DNA of 64,000 bases. Source: Cymodocea nodosa. Lineage: Eukaryota; Streptophyta; Magnoliopsida; Alismatales; Cymodoceaceae. The stretch is taken from contig JAZBRI010000010.1 in NCBI GenBank assembly GCA_036874045.1, forward strand, positions 4,856,001 through 4,920,000, read 5' to 3'. The notes under the pieces were generated by a model. The model searched no databases, was not told where the DNA came from, and saw only the letters and a list, made by a program, of their open reading frames with translations. Each line of letters begins with the position of its first letter. Within the stretch, counting starts at the first letter, position 1. Both the position numbers and the translations under genes were made by a program. Positions 45,656 to 56,583 of the stretch are shown here, in pieces.

Positions 45656-48600
45656 TTTGTTTTGCAGGAGGAAACATCATCAAAATGGATCTTGGATAGT
45701 GGAGCATCAAGTCACATGATCGGACAGAAAAGCCTACTGAAAAATTTTACAAATACCAAGAAAGGAAATGTTACATTTGGAAACAAAAGTAAAGATAAAA
45801 TCATAGGTATGAGCAATGTTCAAATAACTCCAACTTGTATTATTTCGAATATACTATATGTAGAAAACCTAGGATTTAATTTGCTGAGTGTTATAAAACT
45901 AATTGAGAATGGATATTATGTAGTGTTTGAAGATAATATATGAAAAATTATTGATAAAAATACAGAGGAACTTAAGTTTATTACTAAAAGAAAAGGTTCT
46001 GTATGTATTTTATCTTTACCTTTTGATGTAGTTGATTTAAATTCATGTTTGCTAGCTGAAACTAGTGATGCATATTTGTGGCATAGAAGGATCGAGCATA
46101 TAAATATGAAACTGTTACATAAACTGTCTAGAAAAAATTTAGTGAGAGGTTTACCAAAGATTAAATACTCAAAAAACTTTGTGTGATGCATGTGAGTTAG
46201 GTAAACTTCACAAAAACTCTTTTAAATCCAAAACTGATATATCAAGTAAGAGAGTCTTAGAACTTATACATATGGATCTGTTTGGACCAACAAGAATCAT
46301 GAGTCTTGGTGGTAAATGGTATGTATTTGTTTTAGTAGATGACTTGTCTAGATACACTTGGGTATATTTTCTAGCATCTAAGACAGAAGTTTTTGAAAAA
46401 TTTAATATGCTCTACAATCTTGTTCAAAATGAACAAAGTGTCTCTATTCAAAAACTTAGGAGTGATCATGGTATTAAATTTGATAATGATAAAATGGATA
46501 ATTACTATATAGATCATGGCATTGATCACAAATTTTCTTTTCCAAGAGCACCATCTCAAAATGGTATTGTTGAGAGAAAGAACAGATCACTTTAGGAAAT
46601 GGTTAGAACTATGTTAAATGAACATAATTTACCTCAAAATCTTTGGGCTGAAGTAGTGAATACAGCTTGTTATGTTATTAACAGAAGTCATTTAAGACCT
46701 CATGTTAATAAAACTCCTTTTGAAATTATGTTTGATAGGGTTCCAAAAATTTCCTATATGAAACCATTTGACTACAAGTGTTTTGTCCTTAACACTAAGG
46801 ACAAAAGAGATAAATTTTAAGCCAAAGTGGATGAAGGAATTTTTGCAGGTTACTCTACTAGAAGTAAAGCCTATAAAGTATATAACAAGACTTCTAGAAC
46901 TATTGAAGAAACCCTACATGTAAGCTTCAATGAAAATTCTTTTAAAGAATCTCAATCTAAAGTTGATAATGATGATATGATAAATTCTCCAAAAGAATTA
47001 GAGATAAATAGAGAGATTGAAGATTTATCTAAGAAAATAAAAAATATGAACTTAAATGATCAAACTAATGATGAAAGTGATGTACCTTCAGATGCTGATG
47101 AGAATATTGAGGAAAATCAGAGAAATTGGCGTTATTCTTCATCACATCCCATTACTCAAGTCATTGGTAATATAAATGAGGGAGTTAAAACTAGAGCTTC
47201 AGTTAATTTAAATAGTTTACGTATGTTTATTTCTATGGTGGAACCAAAGAATATAGAAGAAGCATTATCTGATGAAAATTGGATAGTGGCAATGCAAGAA
47301 GAACTAAATCAATTCATCAGAAATGATGTTTAGGAATTAGTCTCTCCACTAGAAAATTAGTCCATAATAGGTACAAAGTAGATCTTTAGAAACAAAACTA
47401 ATGAGATTAGTTGCACAAGGGTATACATAGGAAGAAGGACTAGATTATGATGAAACATTTGCTCCTTTGGCTAGGTTAGAAAGTATTAGAATATTATTGG
47501 CCTATGCTTGTTATATGGATTTTAAACTATATCAAATGGATGTCAAGAGTGCATTTCTAAATGGTTTAATTAATGAAGAAGTTTATGTAAAACAACCACC
47601 TAGATTTGAAGATATTAAAAATCCTGACTTTGTGTATAAATTGAAGAAAGCCTTATATGGTTTTAAGCAAGCACCTAGATCGTGGTATGAAAGGCTACCT
47701 ACTTTTCTAATAGAACAAGGTTATATCATGGGAAAAGTAGACCATACTCTTTTTATCAAAAAGGATGATAATGATCAGATTGTTGTTCAAATATATGTGG
47801 ATGATATAATCTTTGGAGCAATTTCTAAAAAATTGATAAAAATATTTTCTAAAGAAATGGCTAGTCAGTTTGAGATGAGTATGATAGGAGAACTTTCATA
47901 TTTTCTAGGACTTCAAATTAAGCAAATGGATAAAGGTATATTTTTAAATCAGGAAAAATGTGCAGATGAAATGCTTAAGAAATTTAATTTTAATGATACA
48001 AGGATTCGTGGAACTCCTATGAGTACTTCGTCAAAGTTAGATATTGATGACATAGGAAAATCAATAGATCAAAGAAAATACAGAAGTATGATTGGTTCTT
48101 TACTTTATTTGATAGCTAGTAGACCTAATATTATGTTTGCTGTGTGTGCGTGTGCTAGATTTCAATCTAATCCTAAAGAATCACTCTCAATTGCTGTTAA
48201 AAGAATATTTAGATATATACAAGGAACTAAAAACTATGGTCTGTATTATTCTAAGGATAGTTCAATAGATCTTATAGGATATATTGATGCTGATTACGTA
48301 AGATCTAAATCTGATAGAAAGAGTACTAGTGGCACATGTCAATTATTGGGAAATAACTTGGTGTCATGGTTTAGTAAAAAGCAAAACTATGTAGCACTTT
48401 CAACTACAGAAGCTGAATATGTTGCTGCAGCACTGTGTTGCACTCAGATTCTGTGGATAAGGCAAACTTTAGAAGACTTTGGATTATCTTATGATACAAC
48501 TGAGATTTATTGTAGCAGTAGTTTTGCAATAAATCTTTCCAAAAATCTTGTATTACATTCTAGAGCAAAACATATAGATGTTAGACATCATTTTCTAAGA

Positions 48601-48744
48601 GATAACGTAATTAAAGGAAAAATTAAATTAGGATTTGTGTCTAGTAAAAATCAATTAGCTGATATATTTACAAAACCTCTAGATGAAAATACATTTTGTA
48701 ACATAAGATTAAATTTAGGTAATTGTAGGCTATGTGATGTGTAA
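45656..48744 (+). pseudogene. pol: Protease, integrase, RT and RNase H of SIRE-C
   Basis: Protease WILDSGASSHMIG (about 45690). Pre-integrase LWHRRIEHINMKLLHKLSRK (about 46080), zinc segment CDACELGKLH. Integrase Asp in IHMDLFGPTR, Asp in RSDHGIKFD, Glu in NGIVERKNRSL (46560). RT from 47467: ALYGFKQAPRSWYERL and YVDDIIFGA (about 47800). RNase H to 48744: SRPNIMFAVCACARF, STTEAEYVAAALCC, ending LADIFTKPLDENTF and a TAA. 47467-48744 is an intact 425-codon stretch. Upstream are TGA 45941, a frameshift near 46175, TAG 46594 (SIRE-A CAG), TAA about 46818, TAG 47331, 47358 and 47379, and a small deletion near 47408. Confidence 0.88.
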
Positions 48745-50314
48745 AATGCTTAGACTCCACAAAAGATAAATTTTGTTGATGATGTTGTTTATCTCATAGA
48801 TATTATATACTTATCATAAATATCTAAGTAATATCTAAACTGCTACATAAGATACTATGTATTTATTATAATGTTATAGTAGTATCTTATTGATTTTACG
48901 TAGTTTGTCAAATTTGATGGTTTTCAAAATTTTAAGTGAAAGTGTAAATGAAAAACATTAAATAACTCTGGAATCCTGAAATTTTGATTAAATGTTTTCT
49001 TTGGATCAATGAAAATACATATGTTCATGCATGAATTTGACTTGATTGATTAAACTTGTAGAATAATTTATATGTAAATCATCTTAAACTACTAATCAAA
49101 AGTATGAGCTTATTGAAACTGATTCATATTCTCAATAAAATCATAGACGTAAAACTTGTATGAGATTTGTGTTTTATTGCATCTGTATTAATGGAATACA
49201 TATATACTATGCTTAAAATGAAAAGTGCTTACAAAGTGAAAATCTTTAAGAGTTTATTGATCAGTTTGATAACGAGCCTTTTGTACTTAAGTTGATAGGT
49301 ATGTAAGGATTGTTGTCTTGATAAAGGATTCTTTAAATCTGGCAACCTAAGGTCCTGATCAGATCTGAGATTGTTGATTGAAAGCTCATTACATGGGTAC
49401 ATTAGAAAGCTCTTGTATGATTCAAGCTTTTCAAACTAACTTTTAAAGAAAATTATCAATATTTAATGTTTTAAAAAGAAAAAGTTGTTTCATTAATTAC
49501 AGATATCTTTGAATTGAATATAGTTTCTACCAATATGATTGATGATTTATTGAATCAACATTAGTACTTTTGACAACGTTTATTTGAGATATATTCTTTT
49601 ATTCTCCTTGAGTTAGTCATATTAAGTTTAAAGTTATGTTTTGATTCATATACGGTTGGAATTGATTCTTGAAATCATTTTTGATGAATTAAGGATGACA
49701 AAAATCTTCTAAAAAGAGAATTTAAAGTGTAGTTATAATTAACATCTATATTATACAAATATATTTAAAGTATATTTGTAGGGGGAGGAATTACAATGTC
49801 CAAAACAGATTAATATAATTCAAAATACAAATCTTGGTTAATTTGAGTTTAGTCCTCTTAAGATCTTGATGAAATAATTTAATAAACAAACAAACTATTT
49901 TAGGTTCATAAAAAGAATATTAGAATAGTTTACAATGTTCTCAAGATGATGTTATAAATGTTAAGGTTTAGCTTGTGTGTTGTTTTCGAAGGGTTTCAGT
50001 TGAAAGCATTCGAAACTTGTTTTTGGTAAAGTGTACTAACTAAACACTATGTTATGTAAGGTAATGTGTAAAACTACCTCTAGACAATGTTTTACTCGTT
50101 AGGTTAGTTAACTCAATGAGTTATGCTTAAATTTTTCGGGTACCTTGATTGAATAAACTATATTCAATATTCATTTAAAATCCAAACCTGACTTCTCTAC
50201 ACATTGAGTTAGTAGCCTCAAACCCTATTTAAACACTTATTACACGGGAACTTAGGTTATTCGTAAACTTTGTCTAAAAATCTTTCCTGCTTGTTCCTGT
50301 TACAACCTACGACA
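48745..50314 (+). other. Non-coding spacer of SIRE-C with cross-family homology
   Basis: No supported ORF. About 48780-49800 aligns with G2 36960-38000 and with SIRE-A 18880-17825. It ends in a G-rich TGTAGGGGGAGGAATTAC tract near 49779-49796. Further on (50090-50270) GTTAGTTAACTCAATGAGTT and a CTATTTAAAC box precede ORF3 and may be a promoter. Confidence 0.65.
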
Positions 50315-52591
50315 ATGTTCTCCAAGTTCTACAAAGGGCATGGCAAGGGAAAAGGAAGAGGAAGTGAAAAAGGCAAAGAAATTGTAGTAGATGATGTTCC
50401 TCGTACATGGTTTAAGAAAATTTTGCAAGTTGACAAAAGGTTAGCTCAAATTTATTGTGACTATTTCTTTTCTGAAGAAATACTAGATGAAGTTAGACAA
50501 GAACTTCAGAATACAGCTGACAGTATACAATATATGAGAATACGAAGTAAATATGATAAAAAATATCGCATGAAATGTGCAGAGATAACATTTTTAGAAC
50601 AATATGCTAAATACCTGGAAAAAGGAGTAGGTTCATCAAATAGAATTCCTTAAACACCCATAAATGGAATTAAATTACAACCATTTGAGGAAGAACATGA
50701 CTCTGCAATACCTACACCCTTATTTTCAAAGGACAAACAAACACAGATTATTGTTGATAAAGAAAAAGTTGAAAGTCTTCGAAAGGCTATAGCAATAGAA
50801 AGTGCCTTTGAAGAATTAAAACAAAAACCTTTTTTGGTTCAAATTCAAAAGAAAACAGCAACAATAGCAGAAGAATAGTTGACCTGCTACAAGAGAAAAA
50901 GATCAAGAAAAATGAAGCAAATGAAGATTGTTTCTAAGGAAACAACTATTGTTGTAAAAGAAAAATCAGATGAGGTTTTATTTCCTAAAGGCAATGTATG
51001 TCTAGACATTGTTCCTTATAGTGCATCTGATCAACTCATCAGTTCTGAGCATATAGAAATTGATGAAGATGATGAGACTTTATTTTCTCTTGCTAGAAAA
51101 CTTGAGAAGAAATCCAAGTAAAATATTAGCTAAAGTTTTTCTATTAGTACAAGTCCTGATGATACAAAAATTGAAAAATCAGAGCATCAAGCACCTAATA
51201 TCGAACAAGTTATTGCATATATAATTGACAATGTTGAGGTAGTAACTAGTTCACAGGTTGAATTGTCTAGAGTAGCGGATATTGAAAAAGTTAAGACTCT
51301 AGAAGAGTTTAATGTCAACCAACCTTCTTCAGAATCTATAGAAGTAGAGTCTGAGAATTCATAGCATGTATCAATGGAGATATTTGTTGAACAAAATGAA
51401 CAATTATAGACAGATACACTAGTTGTAGAATTTGTAGAAAAATTGAACTCTGACCATTCTATAGAAACTGAACCAATGAATGTAGAGGATATTGGAAATA
51501 TTCCTAACACTGTTGAAGCTGAAGAATCAAGCTTACATGAACAGCTTCAAGATAATATTTTGATAGAGGAACAAAATGACATTCATTTTGAAGAAGAGGT
51601 TCCTAAAGATGAATTAAACTCTGAATCAAGGCTTCAAGTATCACCTTCTTTGTGTACAATATTACAAATTCAAGGTAATTCAATTCATTTTAGATCTGAG
51701 GAAGCATTACAGAAATACAATAATCTAATTACATGTCAGATTCTGCATGCTCATCCAATAAAATTCAGAAATTTGATGGAAATAAGAGATCTATTTGAGT
51801 TTCAAGGCTTAATTTAATTCTTGCCAATTGGAATGAAATGGAAATAATACAAAGAGCTTATTGCAGCTTTCTATAGCAATCTGGTCAAGAATGAAAATAT
51901 ACTAACAACTCAAATAAATCAACAGGAGTTCACATTGTCTCCTGAATTAATTTTTGAAGTTTTAGGTTTAAGAAATGAAGGTATTGTTGTTACAAACAGA
52001 TTTGACATGGTTAGACAACTGGAATGGGACATTCAATCTTTATCACAGATTCCAGGTGTATATACTGAAATGAGACTCATGGAAAATCTAAATGCAAAGG
52101 CAAGGTTTAATGCAAATATTTTGCATGCCAATTTATTTCAGAGAGTCGGATACAATATGGAAGTCAGCAGAAGTTGTCTATATGCAACCTATGGTCTACT
52201 GAATAAAATTCAAATCAATTGGTTTGATGTTTTTACTTCTCAACTACAGCATATGAGTTCAAAGTTATTTTTTGGTGATGCTGTATGTAGACTCCTTGCA
52301 AGCGAATTGAATTTATCCGACTAGCCCTCTGAAACTAAAGGCATGAGAGCTTTTAGTGTAAAAGATTTACAAAGATTCCAAGCCATGCATCAACCTCAAT
52401 AGCAACAACAACAAACAGAATGTACAAAACATATTCAACCACAACAGCCAAGTTATTCAAATCAACTGAAACAGCAACCCCAGCTACCTCCTTCCCTAAA
52501 TGATGTGCTTAACGACATCAGAAATGAATTTAGGCATCTAGGAGATAAAATATGTAATGCTATCAGTGATATAGTTAGGAGGAATAGATAA
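50315..52591 (+). pseudogene. ORF3 of SIRE-C (putative plant transposon protein-like)
   Basis: ATG 50315: MFSKFYKGHGKGKGRGSEKG, a very basic Gly-Lys start. Then VPRTWFKKILQVDKRLAQIY, a long acidic middle (51440-51640), and a conserved C-terminal domain: MEIRDLFEFQGLI, AAFYSNLVKNENI, VLGLRNEGIVV, ILHANLFQRVGYNMEVSR, IQINWFDVFTSQL, KLFFGDAVCRLLA (51770-52320). It ends with a glutamine-rich tail and FRHLGDKICNAISDIVRR. It occupies the env-like slot between RNase H and the 3' LTR. Stops: TAA 50651, TAG about 50877, TAA 51121, TAG about 51362, TAA about 51815, TAG about 52322 and 52397. I see no signal peptide or membrane segment, so env-like describes position only. Confidence 0.7.
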
Positions 52592-53109
52592 ATGTCAAGT
52601 CATTTGTCTGTTTGCTTGATTCTAAATATAAATTGTAATGTTTGTATTTATTATTTAATTATTTGAACAATACATTTTTTCTGTAAATGTTTACAATTCT
52701 TATTATTGTTTATAGAAAGCTTTGTTGTAAATATGTCTCTTGCTTTATATACTATGTAATCATCTTTTTAATTAATGACAAAATGGGGGAGAGTTGTTAT
52801 AAATTCAAAAGAAGAAGATGATTATGATGTTAATTGTATATATTATAAAGGGAGATGATATTTAAGTGGTTATGACAGATGATAATGTAATCTGAAAGAT
52901 AATTATGTGGTTATTAAAATCTGAAGATACTTATGTAATTATTGACATCTGAAAGTTTTATTTCTAAGAGGTGAATTTTACACAAACAATAGAAATAAGT
53001 TTAAGTGAACTTAAGTCAACAAACTTTGTTGAATTAAAGATTAACCCAATGAAGGTGCTTTGTTGAGTTAAATATATTTCATAATTGATTTAATATGGTT
53101 TTGTCATCA

Positions 53110-53125
53110 TCAAAAAGGAAGAGAT
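53110..53125 (+). other. Polypurine tract of SIRE-C
   Basis: CAAAAAGGAAGAGATT directly precedes the 3' LTR start. Another G-rich stretch, AAATGGGGGAGAG, lies near 52782-52794. 52592-53109 is otherwise non-coding. Confidence 0.6.
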
Positions 53126-53584
53126 TGTTGAGTATTTTGTTTTGATGATGTGTGCTGAATGAAAGTAATCATATTTAATCAATTACTATTGCTTATGAAA
53201 GGAAATTAAAAACATCAATTAATACAGGAAAAAGTTTACTAATATAAATACTTATCTGTATTGGATCTAGAATTATATTAAGTTAATAACTAGTCGTTTC
53301 GTTGCAGTAATTTCTCATTTAACTAAACGTTAAGATAACGTGTGTTTTTATTGAAAAGCATGATATGTTTTAAAGTTATATCTTCTGTATCATGAACAGT
53401 GCACGTTTACACAACTCGTTAAGTTATAGTGTTATTAGTATAGAGATCACATGAGAACTCGTTAAGTTAGAGGCTTAAAGGTTAAAATAGGTTACGTGAG
53501 AACTCGTTAAGTTAGTGAGTAAAAGAAGAGATGAACTCGTTAAGTTAGTGTTGTACACATGGTGAAATTAAAAGTTACGAATGT
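53126..53584 (+). repeat. 3' LTR of SIRE-C, truncated
   Basis: Starts TGTTGAGTATTTTGTTTTGA and follows the 5' LTR for about 460 bp up to AAAGTTACGAATGT, where the G3 LTR begins. Confidence 0.88.
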
Positions 53585-55547
53585 TGTTTAGAATGAAAAG
53601 TGCATAATATTAAGGGTTAAATGATGGTTAATTGCATAATATTTAGCTTATCATATGAGAATTAAGCCATTATGTTATAATTGCACTATTATATGCTTTA
53701 AAGAAGGAATCTGCATAATTTTAGGGAATTAATGTTAATCTCGTACATTTCTGAATTATCAGTAAATTGCAGACTATGAAATTCTTAAGTATCCGAATTT
53801 TTTGTTATTTCAGAGAGTTATGTTTAATATACCAAACAGTTATGTTTTAAATGCTAAAAGAATATTTAGGTGAACAGTAACAACTCATTGAGTTAGGGTT
53901 CTTTTTGTTAAATGATCATGTGCCAACTCGTTAAGTTACAGGTTTAAAGGTATAAAAATATCACGTGAGAACTCGTTGAATTAGCGAGTAAAAACCTTAA
54001 GTTATATATCTGAACTCGTTAAGTTAGATTTATGGACGTGTTGAATTTAAATGCTTTATTATGTCACGTGAGATGTGCACATGGTTAACTCGTTAAGTTA
54101 GCATAACTGTACACATTGAGTTACATGAATACACACTAAGGTAACGAGTTATGTTAGCAGCTTATTTCTTTATTACACGTGTTTTATAGTTAAATCAAGG
54201 AAGTAAGTCCGTTGAGTTATCTATAACTCCATGGACCATTTATTTACTAATATGCTACTATAGCGGTTGCAGAAATAGGACATTCAAAGGAAAACCACGA
54301 TTGCACGTATCACGTAGGAATTCGCTCGTGGAAGGAAGAAGAAATCACCATCGTTGACATGAACGAAGGAAATCCAACCGATCATCTAAGCAGAAGCAGT
54401 TACTACTAAGAAATATAAAAGAAAAGGAGAAAGACGAAGTGTGTGTATGTGTAGAGGTGGAGGATCGTGCTAACTGTAGGTAGCGTCGGAAGTTCCCTGA
54501 AGCTCCACACCACCAACACCACCATCACCATAATCACCAACCATCGGAGGTCTGTGAGGACACTTTCCTGATGTTGGGTCGATTCCGAGCCAAACACGAT
54601 GCTTGACAACCACTGTGAGGAGTGATCACGTCGCAAGAAGGAAAGCCATTTTCACCAAGCACCAACTCATATCTCAAGAGATTGTAAAGCTTCTAGCCTT
54701 GGTTTCAGGTTGATGCCAGTTTACTAAAGAGGAGATCATCTTGCAATTCTGGATTCGCGATTCTATAGGGAGAGGAGGTAGGATTGTAAGTGATTAAGTT
54801 TTCAATGATGTAATCACGTCGCATGTAGTGATGAAAGTTTTTACTGTCGATAGAGATTACTTTTACATTTCACCTTTCGCCCATTTTCATGATCATATCA
54901 AAACAAAAACACCAAAAACAACAAATTATCTATGTTTACATTTCGTATTTAAGTGTTGTATTATTTGTTTTGTACCATGATTAATGTTAGTATTGTCAGT
55001 ATTGAAAATGTTTCATTTTTGTTTGATTCAGAAAATAGAAAATAACATTATAGTTTACTTAAATTGATTAGTTCCTAATACTTAAAGATTTTAATGGTTA
55101 CTGTTTGAAATATCTGAAAGTTAGTGTTGCTGAATGATAAATCTAATATTAACTAGCATTAAAGATGCTTAATGGATGTTATTTACAATCTATGGAACTA
55201 CCCAATGGTTGACCAAATTCCTCTGTAAATAGCAGTATTAAATTAGAATGATAGCTTCGTTGAGTTAATTCAATTCCACAAGGTTAGTTTGTTAAGTTAG
55301 CTATAACTCAATGGAGTGCTTCCTGAATATATAAATTTCATAATTAAAAACGAAATAGTATACAGTTCTTACTCAATTCTCTGTGGGATCGACCTGTACT
55401 TGCACACAAATACAATATACACTGTGCACTTGCAGTTAAAATACAAATTGGATTAAATATATAATTTGTGTGAAAGGTTGTTTATTTACTTCTAAAAGGA
55501 ATTATTGATATAAGTAAGTTTAAGATTTAACTTTTCACAACAATACA
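53585..55547 (+). repeat. 5' LTR of G3
   Basis: TGTTTAGAATGAAAAGTGCA ... AATACA, 1963 bp. U3 (53880-54185) carries AACTCGTTAAGTTAG words and aligns with the SIRE-C LTR. A TATA-like AAATATAAAAG lies at about 54410, followed by a more GC-rich transcribed part (54420-54850). Small ORFs here (for example 54406-54636 minus) are not supported. Confidence 0.8.
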
Positions 55548-55554
55548 AGTTTTC

Positions 55555-55571
55555 TAGCACCATTGCTAAGG
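55555..55571 (+). other. Primer binding site, tRNA-Asp type, degraded (G3)
   Basis: TAGCACCATTGCTAAGG against the tRNA-Asp complement TGGCGCCGTTGCCGGGG; most differences are G-to-A or C-to-T. Same place and spacer (AGTTTTC) as in G1. Confidence 0.65.
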
Positions 55572-55654
55572 ACTTGAGTAGCTAAGCAACTGTAAATGCT
55601 GTTTTGTTTTAATAGCAAGAGGAGTATTGTGTGTTTTCTTCTATAATTGAGAAT

Positions 55655-56583
55655 ATGGCATATGCTTATGCTCAAAGATTTTTGAAACCTATAGTTAGCA
55701 TATGTGAATTCTGCAATTTGGAAGATCACGACATCTCTGATTGTTTGAAACTGAAACGGTTGTAGATGGTTTGATCACATGAACAACAGATGAATTATAT
55801 TCAATATAATAGAGTTGAGTATGAGAATCCTATAGTTTACCCAACTGATGGTTAGCTAAGAATGTGTAATATGTTGAGAGATAATGAAGTTTGGGATATG
55901 TATGACAGACTAGAGCGTAGTTTAGAACAAAACATGGACAAACTTGAACAATATATGTGTCAGCAACAAGAAGTCAACCAATTAAACTATAAGGAAGCAT
56001 ATTCAAAACCTAAAATTGATATTATATATGAAATTGAAAAAACTATAATGAAAATCAATCAAAAATTGAATGTAATGAGATTAGATGATCTAGAAAGAAA
56101 ACTAAAAGCATTGGATGAGTTTACAATGAAATTACAAGTTATGCAACAGGAAAACATAAATAAAAACTTTAATGTTATAGATTTGCATAATTTGCGAGAC
56201 ATACAAACAACAGAGAATACCAATGCAATAGAACTTAAATAATGCAATTTAAAACTAAAAACAGTTGAAGATCATAATCACGAAAATGAAATACAAGAAC
56301 ATCAAGAAAGTAACGAAAATCTGGAAGATGTATGTATAACACTAAGATCTGGAACTGATATACCATCAACAATTCAAAAAGAAAGTAATATGAAGGTAGA
56401 TACGAACACAAATCAGAATGATAATGAAAATATAATATCTGAAAATATAGAAATCAATGAAGAAAAGTTTGAATCAAAAAATGAGACTAAAAATGATCAA
56501 ACAAATCAAATGAAAGAAAAAGAATCTTTTAAATCACAATCATTAGCACCCTATCCTCAAAGATTACAACAAACATTTCCTAA
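55655..56583 (+). pseudogene. Zinc knuckle and linker at the head of G3 pol
   Basis: MAYAYAQRFLKPIVSICEFC... with an intact CX2CX4HX4C knuckle CEFCNLEDHDISDC (about 55700-55745). It then runs through a glutamine-rich and acidic linker, ending APYPQRLQQTFPKK. There is no capsid domain between primer site and knuckle, as in G1. Stops: TAG about 55764 and 55854 (G1 CAG at both), TGA about 55772, TAA 56240. Confidence 0.7.

Larger units (their letters stand above)
41609..53584 (+). mobile_element. Ty1/copia element SIRE-C, near full length
   Basis: LTR 41609-43198, primer site, gag, pol, a 1.6 kb spacer, ORF3, a purine tract, and the first 459 bp of the 3' LTR, which is cut by Ty3 element G3. 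It is the most complete SIRE-like copy. It interrupts a minus-strand copia integrase at its left end. Confidence 0.9.

Noticed and set aside
50315-52591. ORF3 as a true retroviral-type envelope protein
   Set aside because: No signal peptide or transmembrane segment is visible; only the position is env-like.
53905-54130. CRISPR-like array from regularly recurring AACTCGTTAAGTTAG words
   Set aside because: Spacing is irregular, the words lie inside an LTR, and the sequence is a plant genome.
54406-54636. Minus-strand ORF of 76 residues
   Set aside because: Lies within the G3 LTR leader; the corresponding right-LTR sequence does not keep it.
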